Part shown: one piece after another, positions 34,697 through 41,990 of the stretch
Layout: the number at the start of each line of letters is the position of its first letter
Numbering within the stretch: the stretch's first letter is position 1
From: Candidatus Mediterraneibacter merdipullorum
GTDB taxonomy: Bacteria > Bacillota > Clostridia > Lachnospirales > Lachnospiraceae
NCBI GenBank assembly: GCA_019117125.1
Contig: DXAL01000035.1
Location: 1-64,000 of the forward strand
DNA length: 64,000 nt
Reading direction: 5' to 3'
Translations under genes and position numbers: made by a program
Notes under the pieces: model-generated
Told to the model about the DNA's origin: nothing
The model's input: only the letters and a program-made list of their open reading frames with translations
Databases searched by the model: none

Positions 34697-36416
34697 TTAC
34701 CGACGCCTCCTTTGGGAACTGGGAATAATATATCTCCTGATAAGCCGGACAGGAAGCCAGCAGCTCCTCATGGGTTCCCACGCCTGCCGCCAGCCCGTCG
34801 TCCAGCACGATGATCTGGTCCGCCTCCTGCACCGAAGACGCCCTCTGAGATACGATGAACACCACCGGTCCTCCTTCCAGGGAGCGGATGGAGCGTCGAA
34901 GCGCCGCATCCGTGGCAAAGTCAAGCGCCGACGCACTGTCGTCCAGGATGAGGATATCGGGCTTTCGCACCAGCGCCCGCGCGATGGTGAGACGCTGCTT
35001 CTGGCCGCCGGACAGATTGCGCCCGCCCTGCTCGACGGGGAAGTCCAGCCTGCCCGGTTTTTTGTCCACAAATTCTTTCGCCTGGGAAACCGCAAGGGCA
35101 TGTTCCAGTTCTTCTTCAGAAGCGTCCGGATTGCCCCAGCGCAGGTTCTCCCCGATGGTCCCTTTAAAGAGCACGGCTTTCTGGGGGACGACCCCGATAT
35201 GCGAACGCAGGTCTTCGATGTCATATTCCCGGATATCGTGCCCGCATATCCAGATGCTGCCGCCGGATGCATCGTAAAATCTCGGGATAAGGCTGACCAG
35301 GGAGGATTTCCCGGAGCCTGTGCCCCCGATGACCCCGATGGTCTGACCTTTCTTTGCCCGGAATGTAATATCGCTCAGAGAGTCCGCCGCTGCGCCCGGA
35401 TAAGCGAGAGAGACATGGACGAACTCCACTGCCGGGTCCGCCCCTTCCCACTTCCTGCTGCCGTTCTCCATATCCGGCGCCACTGCCAGCACGCTCTCCA
35501 CGCGCCTGCCGCAGGCAGCCGCCTTTGTCACGGTGATGATGAGATTGGCGAGCTTGACGAGCTCCACCAGTATCTGGGACATATAGTTGATGAGCGCCAC
35601 CACTTCTCCCTGGGTCAAGTCCCCGATGTCCACGCGCACCGCGCCCACATAGATGAGCGCGATGATGCCGCCGTTGACCGTGACATAGGTCAGCGGGTTC
35701 ATCAGCCCCGAGATGCGCCCGACGAACTTCTGGGCATCGGTGAGCATCTGATTTTCCTTTTCAAACCGCCGGCGCTCCTCCGGCTCCTTGTTGAACGCCC
35801 GTATCACGCGCACGCCGGACAGATTCTCCCGCGTCGCCAGGAGCACCCGATCCAGACGGGACTGCACCTTCCGGTAAAGGGGCATCGTGAGGAGCATGAT
35901 GCCGAACACGATGACCGAGAGCACCGGGATGACCACCACGAAGATGAACGCTGAGGGCACGTCCACCGTAAACGCCATGACCATTGCCCCGAAGACGATG
36001 AAGGGCGAGCGCAGGAACAGGCGCAGCACCAGATTGACTCCGGACTGCATCTGATTGATGTCACTGGTCATCCGCGTGATGAGGGTGGAACTGCCCATCC
36101 GGTCCATCTGGGAATAGGTCAGCCCCTGGATATGGGCGAACAGCGCATGGCGCACGCCTGTCCCGAATCCGGACGCCGCTTTCGCGGAAAAATACTGTGC
36201 CGTAATGGAACAGACAAGCCCCACAAGCCCGAGGGCGATGAGCACAAGGCACATCCGGATGATGTACGGACGGTCCGCGCGCGCAATGCCCACGTCGATG
36301 ACCGAAGCCATCACAAGGGGCACGAGCAGTTCAAAAGACGCCTCCAGCATTTTAAAAAGAGGCGCCAGCACAGATTCCTTTTTATAATCTTTCAGGTATA
36401 CAAGAAGTGACCTCAT
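34689..36416 (-). CDS. ABC exporter half-transporter with degenerate ATP site
   Basis: The 575-residue protein has six membrane helices (about 15-290) and an ATPase domain with Walker A GGTGSGKSSL, signature LSGGQKQRL and Walker B ILILDDSASALD. The catalytic Glu after the Walker B Asp is Asp, the mark of the non-hydrolysing site in heterodimeric exporters. The ATG at 36416 follows AGGAGG. It is the first gene of the pair. Repeated TACCACGTG motifs lie upstream. Confidence 0.92.
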   Translation of the reverse strand: MRSLLVYLKDYKKESVLAPLFKMLEASFELLVPLVMASVIDVGIARADRPYIIRMCLVLIALGLVGLVCSITAQYFSAKAASGFGTGVRHALFAHIQGLTYSQMDRMGSSTLITRMTSDINQMQSGVNLVLRLFLRSPFIVFGAMVMAFTVDVPSAFIFVVVIPVLSVIVFGIMLLTMPLYRKVQSRLDRVLLATRENLSGVRVIRAFNKEPEERRRFEKENQMLTDAQKFVGRISGLMNPLTYVTVNGGIIALIYVGAVRVDIGDLTQGEVVALINYMSQILVELVKLANLIITVTKAAACGRRVESVLAVAPDMENGSRKWEGADPAVEFVHVSLAYPGAAADSLSDITFRAKKGQTIGVIGGTGSGKSSLVSLIPRFYDASGGSIWICGHDIREYDIEDLRSHIGVVPQKAVLFKGTIGENLRWGNPDASEEELEHALAVSQAKEFVDKKPGRLDFPVEQGGRNLSGGQKQRLTIARALVRKPDILILDDSASALDFATDAALRRSIRSLEGGPVVFIVSQRASSVQEADQIIVLDDGLAAGVGTHEELLASCPAYQEIYYSQFPKEASVNG

Positions 36417-36457
36417 GAATCCTCCTGTCTTTCTCTCCCGCAAAATATATGTTATAC

Positions 36458-36634
36458 TACCACGTGTACAAAATTCGCGCAATTATGATACCACGTGCGC
36501 AGGAAAGGAAGCGGCGCTCTGCGCCATTTTCTTTCCAAGCCGTGGCTTTCCGGTATAATCCCGGCACCGCCGGGCAGACCGATATAATCGGTCTGGATTG
36601 CGCGCCAGCGATACTAGCCGCACTGTAGCTAGTA
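36458..36634. promoter_or_regulatory. Divergent intergenic region with palindromes and repeats
   Basis: TACCACGTG occurs at 36458-36466 and 36489-36497, 31 bases apart. AGACCGAT-ATA-ATCGGTCT (36576-36594) is a perfect palindrome that contains a TATAAT. ATACTAGC-N9-GCTAGTAT (36610-36634) is a perfect inverted repeat 27 bases before the HAD gene. These look like operators for the divergent ABC exporter and HAD genes, but no clear -35 box was found. Confidence 0.5.
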
Positions 36635-36661
36635 TACCACATCCGCATAAGGAGTACTATT

Positions 36662-37270
36662 ATGAAATACAGAAACATCGTCTTTGATTATGGAAATGTC
36701 ATCGGGAAGTTTGACGGAAGGCAGATGATGCAGTCTTTCTGTGATACGGAGGAAGACTGCGGGCTGCTCTGTTCCGTGATTTTTGAAAAATGGGCGGAAC
36801 TGGACAGGGGCACCCTCGATTACGAAGCATACCGGCAGCAGTGCATCCAGCGTCTGCCGGATGCACTCACCGCTCCGGCAGAGGCATTCTTCCGGGGATG
36901 GACCGATCTCGTCCGCCCGATTCCGCAGACAATCCGGCTCATCGAAGAGCTGACCGGACAGGGCGTCCCGGTCTATCTGCTCTCAAACGCGCCCACCTTT
37001 TTCGCCGACCGGATGAAAGACTCCCCGCTCCTGAAAAGATTCAGCGGCGTAGTCTTCTCTGCGCCGCTGAAAATGGTGAAACCGGAACCCGCTATCTACG
37101 AGTATCTGTTCCGGACTTATGACCTGAAACCGGAAGAGTGCTTCTTCCTCGACGACCTGGAACCAAATGTCAATACAGCGCGCTCCCTTGGCATGGACTC
37201 CATGGTCTTCACCGGAGACATCGAAAAGGTCCGCTCAGCCATCGGATTTCCCGCTCCAAAGGGAGCCTAA
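36662..37270 (+). CDS. HAD-superfamily hydrolase
   Basis: The 202-residue protein has a HAD fold: motif I variant VFDYGNVIGKFDG (about 8-20), where Asp9 is the nucleophile and the +2 residue is Gly rather than Asp. Motif II is LLSNAP (about 105), motif III the Lys of LKMVKPEP (about 140) and motif IV FFLDDLEPN (about 160). It resembles the YihX/epoxide-hydrolase-like subgroup acting on small sugar phosphates. The substrate is unknown. AAGGAG lies 8 bases before the ATG. Its end overlaps the convergent LspA-like gene by 36 bases. Confidence 0.85.
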   Translation: MKYRNIVFDYGNVIGKFDGRQMMQSFCDTEEDCGLLCSVIFEKWAELDRGTLDYEAYRQQCIQRLPDALTAPAEAFFRGWTDLVRPIPQTIRLIEELTGQGVPVYLLSNAPTFFADRMKDSPLLKRFSGVVFSAPLKMVKPEPAIYEYLFRTYDLKPEECFFLDDLEPNVNTARSLGMDSMVFTGDIEKVRSAIGFPAPKGA

Positions 37271-37708
37271 AGCCGCCAGGAGCGCCCCGGCAGCGATGAA
37301 AAAGTCTCCCAGGTTGTATGTGATTTTCGCAAACTTCTGCGCACCCGCGCGAAACCCGATATAATCCACCACATGTCCGCGGGCGAACCGGTCAAATGTA
37401 TTGCTCCACGCCCCTGCTGCCATCATGGTGTATCCGGCTTTCCTGCAGGCGCCTTTCCTTCCGGCGAGCGCGGCTCCAAAGAGCACGGTCACGATGCCGG
37501 ATGCCGCGGCGGAAAGCCCGCGCACCACGGCCGGGCTTCCTGAGAGGAGTCCCAGGCACAGCCCCCGGTTTTCCACCCGTCTGAGCACAGCCTTTCCGGC
37601 AAGCTTCTTTTCCGCGCCCTTATCCATGTTCTGGCTGACGCCGGTCTTGACCGCCTGGTCTGCGGCAAACAGACCTGCCGCCACAGCCGGGTACCATCTT
37701 CTCTTCAT
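37235..37708 (-). CDS. LspA-like (signal peptidase II family) membrane protein
   Basis: The 157-residue protein keeps the LspA hallmarks in a diverged sequence: AADQAVK near the N-terminus, VENRGLCLGLL, SNTFDRFARGHVVDYIGF with the first catalytic Asp, and TYNLGDFFI with the second. Four hydrophobic segments match the family. True LspA cleaves prolipoprotein signal peptides. This protein is more divergent than a housekeeping copy would be, so it may be a second enzyme with narrower substrates. GGGAGTGG precedes the ATG at 37708. Confidence 0.78.
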   Translation of the reverse strand: MKRRWYPAVAAGLFAADQAVKTGVSQNMDKGAEKKLAGKAVLRRVENRGLCLGLLSGSPAVVRGLSAAASGIVTVLFGAALAGRKGACRKAGYTMMAAGAWSNTFDRFARGHVVDYIGFRAGAQKFAKITYNLGDFFIAAGALLAALGSLWSGKSDG

Positions 37709-37720
37709 CCGGACCACTCC

Positions 37721-38410
37721 CTATTTTCCGCTGAATTTATCAGAAACCTTCTCCGCAGCGTCATTGAGCTTCTCTGCGGCTTTCTCCGCCACTTTTCCTG
37801 CTTTGTCCGCAGCCTTTTCCGCGGCTTTGCCTGCCTTGTCCGCTGCCTTCTCCGCCATCTTCCCGGTCTTCTCCGCGGCTTTTCCCATCTTTTCTCCGAC
37901 TTTCTTCGCGGCTTTCTCTGCTTTTTCCGCCGCCTTCTCCGCCGTGTCCGCCGCTTTCTTCTTCATCTCGTCGAAGTGGTCTTCTGCGTCCTCTGCTGCC
38001 GCCGGCGCATCCGCCTCATCGAAAATCTCCCCATCCGCAGCTTCTTCTGCCGCGACCTTTTCTCCGCAGTACGGGCAGAAGGACATGTCTTTTGCCACCA
38101 TCCTGCCGCAGCTGGTGCACTCAGCCGCGCCTTTGAGCCGGGCAATCTTCTTCTCATACCCGCCGATGGTCTGCTCTCTGTCCTTTATCGCGTCGCAGAG
38201 CGCTGTCTCATGTTCCCCCACTTCCCCGCCTTCCTTGTAGCGGTCATAGATGGTCTTTCCAAGCTCCATCAGGTCCACGGCGTTCCCTCTCGCGAGTCCC
38301 CGTATCTGCCCTTTCAGCCTCTGAATCTCGATTGCGTCGCCTGCTTTGCTCGTCATCGTCTCGGCTGTCTCGCCGATGCGTTTTCCCAAATCTTCCAAAA
38401 AGTCTTTCAT
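37721..38410 (-). CDS. Zinc-ribbon protein with long Ala/Lys-rich helical repeat
   Basis: The 229-residue protein has a helical N-terminal third, then a zinc ribbon CTSCGRMVAKDMSFCPYCG (about 97-115), an acidic linker, and from about 145 to the end a repetitive helix of KAAEK/AADKAGK units. The tail resembles apolipophorin-like or YtxH-type amphipathic helices that lie on membranes. No enzyme domain is seen. It lies 12 bases before the LspA-like gene on the same strand. The function is unknown. Confidence 0.72.
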   Translation of the reverse strand: MKDFLEDLGKRIGETAETMTSKAGDAIEIQRLKGQIRGLARGNAVDLMELGKTIYDRYKEGGEVGEHETALCDAIKDREQTIGGYEKKIARLKGAAECTSCGRMVAKDMSFCPYCGEKVAAEEAADGEIFDEADAPAAAEDAEDHFDEMKKKAADTAEKAAEKAEKAAKKVGEKMGKAAEKTGKMAEKAADKAGKAAEKAADKAGKVAEKAAEKLNDAAEKVSDKFSGK

Positions 38411-38659
38411 AATGGTCTTCTCCTTTCTTTGTCCGTTTGGACATCGGGACTGCCGGAACAGTTCCTGCCCTTTCCGGCTGCCGGATTTATATTTATTATA
38501 CCTTATTATCTGTCAACTTCAAGAAAATAGCCGCGAATTTATACTTTTTTCACTGCCGCGGCGCATACTTCCCGTCCGCCTGTCATAGGATGCCACAGGA
38601 TACCCGCCGCCCGCCGTATGCTCCGGGCGCCGGGAAAGCTGTTTCCACAGGAGGTTTTT

Positions 38660-40369
38660 ATGACGCCAGACATCCAGACCTGCCGGGAATCCATCCTGTC
38701 CGAAGATTTCCGCGATTTTATCGGGAATCATGTGCGCACCGCATCTTTCGATGCGCTCATGGGGAGCCCCCACTGCACACAGGATGCCGGATTCGGGTAT
38801 CAGTGCTTCTACTTTCCCGCATCTGCGGCGGACCCGATCACGCTCCCGAAATATTCCTACAATTCCATCCCCAAATGCTATGCGCCCCTTTCCATGGAAT
38901 CCCTGAACCAGGCGGGCATCCTTCCGGTCCAGAACTACCCTTCCCTCCAGCTTAGGGGAAAGGGAATCCTCATCGGTTTGATGGACAGCGGCATCGACTA
39001 TGCCTCCGGACTCTTCCGAAACCTGGACGGTTCCACGCGCATCGCCGCCATCTGGGACCAGACCGTGCAGACCGGCGCACCGCCGGAAGGATTCGCCTAC
39101 GGCACGGAGTTTACCCGGGAGGATATCGACCGGGCGCTGCGCCTGGACGACCCCCGGTCTGTCGTCCCCTCCTCAGACGAGACCGGGCACGGCACGTACG
39201 CCGCCAGCCTCGCCGCCGGAGGGGCGGACGCGGAGGAACAGTTCCTGGGAGCCGCGCCCGAGGCTTCCATCGCCGTCGTCAAGCTCAAACCTGCGAAAAA
39301 ATATCTCCGGGACTATTATTTCATCCCCGGAGACGCTGTCTGCTATCAGGAGACGGACCTCATGCTTGCCATGAAATATCTGCACACGCTGGCGGACCGC
39401 CTTTCCATGCCTCTCGTCGTATGCTTTACCTGCGGCTCCAGCATGGGCGGCCACATCGGCACCCTGCCCCTGTCCTACCTGACAGACGGATGGAGCACGA
39501 CCGCCAGCCACATCACCGTCATCGGCACGGGCAACGAGGCGGACCAGCGGCACCACTATTCCGACACCCTTGAAAATGCCGCGGACAAAAAGACCGTGGA
39601 GCTGCGTGTGGGAAAAGGCGTGTCCGGATTTTCCATGGAGCTGTGGACGGAAGTGCCAAACATCCTGTCCATCTCCATCCTGTCGCCCTCGGGAGAGGAC
39701 ACATCCCGCATCCCCCTGCAGGCAGGCGCCGGGACCGAACTGGATTTCCTCTTTGAGCGGACGAAAGTCTCGGTAGACTACCGGCTGCTCGTGGAAAAGA
39801 GCAGCTCCGAACTCATCTTCTTCCGGTTCGACGCCCCTGCCCCCGGCATCTGGAAGATTGTCGTGGAACCGCTGACCGTCGCGGACGGCGTCTTCCACAT
39901 CTGGCTTCCCGTCACGGAGTTTCTGGACGGCGAAGTCTATTTCCTGGAACCGGACCCGGAATGCACGCTGACGAATCCCGCCAGCGCGGACAGTCCGGTG
40001 GTCGTCTCCTGGTATGACGGGAATACCGGAGCGCTGGCCAGGGAATCCGGACGCGGCTACACCCGGACCAGCCGCCGGAAGCCGGATATCACTGCGCCGG
40101 GCACAAATATCACGGGCGCCCTGCCAGGGGGACGCTTTTCCTCCCGTTCCGGCTCCTGCGCGGCGGCAGCCATCACGTCCGGCGCCGTCGCCCTCATGCT
40201 GGAGTGGCTCCTCTTTATCGAAAAAGTCCCGGGCGTCGACTCCTTTCAGGTCAAAAGCCTCCTGATTCTGGGAGCCGTGCGCCCGGGCACGATGGACTAT
40301 CCGAACCGGGAATGGGGGTACGGACAGTTAAATCTGTATAATACCTTTGAAACGATGCGCCGGCTGTGA
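38660..40369 (+). CDS. Subtilase-fold (S8) protein with Cys in place of catalytic Ser
   Basis: The 569-residue protein is a cytoplasmic-type S8 subtilase like the Csp and related Lachnospiraceae proteins. Catalytic Asp109 (GLMDSGIDY), His177 (ETGHGTYAA) and the oxyanion Asn in GTGNEA are present. The Ser motif, normally GTSxAAA, reads GSCAAAAITSG, which puts Cys500 (codon 40157-40159) at the catalytic position. It has no signal peptide. An insertion domain (about 320-460) fits this family. It may be a pseudoprotease or a cysteine-using enzyme. AGGAGG precedes the ATG at 38660. It converges with the ClpX-like gene. Confidence 0.85.
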   Translation: MTPDIQTCRESILSEDFRDFIGNHVRTASFDALMGSPHCTQDAGFGYQCFYFPASAADPITLPKYSYNSIPKCYAPLSMESLNQAGILPVQNYPSLQLRGKGILIGLMDSGIDYASGLFRNLDGSTRIAAIWDQTVQTGAPPEGFAYGTEFTREDIDRALRLDDPRSVVPSSDETGHGTYAASLAAGGADAEEQFLGAAPEASIAVVKLKPAKKYLRDYYFIPGDAVCYQETDLMLAMKYLHTLADRLSMPLVVCFTCGSSMGGHIGTLPLSYLTDGWSTTASHITVIGTGNEADQRHHYSDTLENAADKKTVELRVGKGVSGFSMELWTEVPNILSISILSPSGEDTSRIPLQAGAGTELDFLFERTKVSVDYRLLVEKSSSELIFFRFDAPAPGIWKIVVEPLTVADGVFHIWLPVTEFLDGEVYFLEPDPECTLTNPASADSPVVVSWYDGNTGALARESGRGYTRTSRRKPDITAPGTNITGALPGGRFSSRSGSCAAAAITSGAVALMLEWLLFIEKVPGVDSFQVKSLLILGAVRPGTMDYPNREWGYGQLNLYNTFETMRRL

Positions 40370-40379
40370 CGAAAGCCGG

Positions 40380-41870
40380 CTATCCGATGCGCGGCACTTC
40401 CTGCCCTCTCAGACGGATGACGGGACCGCCTGTGCCCTGGATATACTCCCGGGTGATGACGACCTCGCCGATGCTGTCATCCTTTGGAATCTCATACATG
40501 ATATCCAGCATGAATTCCTCGATGATGGCTCTGAGGGCGCGCGCGCCGGTGTCCTTCTCCATCGCTTTCTCCGCGATTGCCTCCAGGGCGCCGTCGTCGA
40601 ATTCCAGACGCACCTCGTCCAGGGCAAGGAGCTTCTGGTACTGCTTGAGTATGGCGTTTTTCGGCTCCCGCAGTATCTGGACCATCATGTCCTTATCCAG
40701 AGGACGCAGCGTGAAGATGATGGGGAGGCGTCCCAGGAACTCGGGTATCATCCCGAACTTCCTTAAATCCTCCACCGTCACTTTCGCCAGCAGGTCGTTG
40801 TCATGCTCATACCGGTCTTTTAACTCGGCATTGAATCCCATGGACGTCTTCTTCTGCAGACGCTCCCGGATAATGTCTTCCAGGTCCGGGAATGCGCCGC
40901 CGCAGATGAAGAGGATGTTCTTTGTGTTCACGGTGGTAAGGGGCACCATGGCGTTCTTGCTGTTGGCGCCCACCGGCACTTCCACATCGCTCCCCTCCAG
41001 GAGCTTCAACATGCCCTGCTGGACGGATTCGCCGCTGACGTCCCGCTGATTGGAGTTGTGCTTCTTTGCAATCTTGTCAATCTCATCGATGAAGATGATG
41101 CCCTGCTCCGCCTTCTCCACATCATTGTCCGCCGCCGCAAGGAGCTTGGACACCACGCTCTCGATATCGTCGCCGATGTATCCCGCCTCGGTCAGCGAGG
41201 TGGCGTCCGTGATGGCAAGCGGCACGTCCAGAAGCCTTGCCAGCGTCTTGACAAGATAGGTCTTTCCGCTTCCCGTCGGTCCGATCATCAGCATGTTGGA
41301 CTTCTCAATCTCGATGTCATCCATAGTATCCGTGGCGACACGCTTGTAATGGTTGTACACAGCCACGGACATGGCTTTCTTCGCGTACTCCTGTCCGACC
41401 ACATACTCATCGAGCTTCGCCTTTATCTTGTGGGGCGCCGGAATGTTCCGGATGTCGAGCTGGTGGAATTCCTTCGGCTTTTCTTTTTTCTTCTTTATCT
41501 TCTGGGGCTTTGGCTGCATATTTTCCAAATCTGCCATGTTAAAGAACTGCACGCCCGGCATGTTCATGAGGCGGCTTAAGTCCACCGAACCGCTGGTCAT
41601 GGCGTCAAAGCTCTTCTGCATGCAGTCCGGGCACACGGTGATGTTGTTCGGGAGGTCGATCATCTTCCCGGTCACGCTCTCCGGTCTGTGGCAGATGAAG
41701 CATATCTTTTCATACCCGTCGTCCTTTTCGTCCTCCCCGCTGTCCGGAACGGAAACTTCCGCGGCTTCCTTCCCGCCGCTTCCGGCATCTTCCCCGGGAC
41801 CGCCGTCCGCCTGCCTGTTCTCTTCTTCTTTATCTTCCTCATCCACTAAGATGAAATTGTTATCTGACAT
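40380..41870 (-). CDS. ClpX-like AAA+ ATPase with acidic N-terminal extension
   Basis: The 496-residue protein is related to the ClpX unfoldase. An acidic, Gly/Glu-rich extension (1-52) precedes a zinc-finger region CFICHRPE...CPDC (about 57-83). Walker A is GPTGSGKTYL (about 194-203), the pore loop GYIG (ClpX GYVG) and Walker B GIIFIDEIDK. MGF stands where ClpX has the ClpP-docking IGF loop. The sensor-2 Arg is in DTGARALRAI. It is longer and more diverged than housekeeping ClpX, so it is probably a paralogue with its own substrates or partner. No clpP is nearby. Confidence 0.85.
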   Translation of the reverse strand: MSDNNFILVDEEDKEEENRQADGGPGEDAGSGGKEAAEVSVPDSGEDEKDDGYEKICFICHRPESVTGKMIDLPNNITVCPDCMQKSFDAMTSGSVDLSRLMNMPGVQFFNMADLENMQPKPQKIKKKKEKPKEFHQLDIRNIPAPHKIKAKLDEYVVGQEYAKKAMSVAVYNHYKRVATDTMDDIEIEKSNMLMIGPTGSGKTYLVKTLARLLDVPLAITDATSLTEAGYIGDDIESVVSKLLAAADNDVEKAEQGIIFIDEIDKIAKKHNSNQRDVSGESVQQGMLKLLEGSDVEVPVGANSKNAMVPLTTVNTKNILFICGGAFPDLEDIIRERLQKKTSMGFNAELKDRYEHDNDLLAKVTVEDLRKFGMIPEFLGRLPIIFTLRPLDKDMMVQILREPKNAILKQYQKLLALDEVRLEFDDGALEAIAEKAMEKDTGARALRAIIEEFMLDIMYEIPKDDSIGEVVITREYIQGTGGPVIRLRGQEVPRIG

Positions 41871-41950
41871 ATCTGTTCCCTTCTGCTGTCGTTCTTTCTT
41901 CCGGATGGGGGCGTTCCTCTGCGGCTCTCCCTCTGGTATCCAGCTTTTTT

Positions 41951-41979
41951 ATTATAGTACATCCATGCGGCTTATACAA
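41951..41979 (-). promoter_or_regulatory. Promoter of the ClpX-like gene
   Basis: On the minus strand TTGTAT (41974-41979) and TATAAT (41951-41956) are separated by 17 bases, about 80 bases upstream of the ATG at 41870 and just after the ligA stop. Confidence 0.7.
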
Positions 41980-41990
41980 ATGAACTTTTT

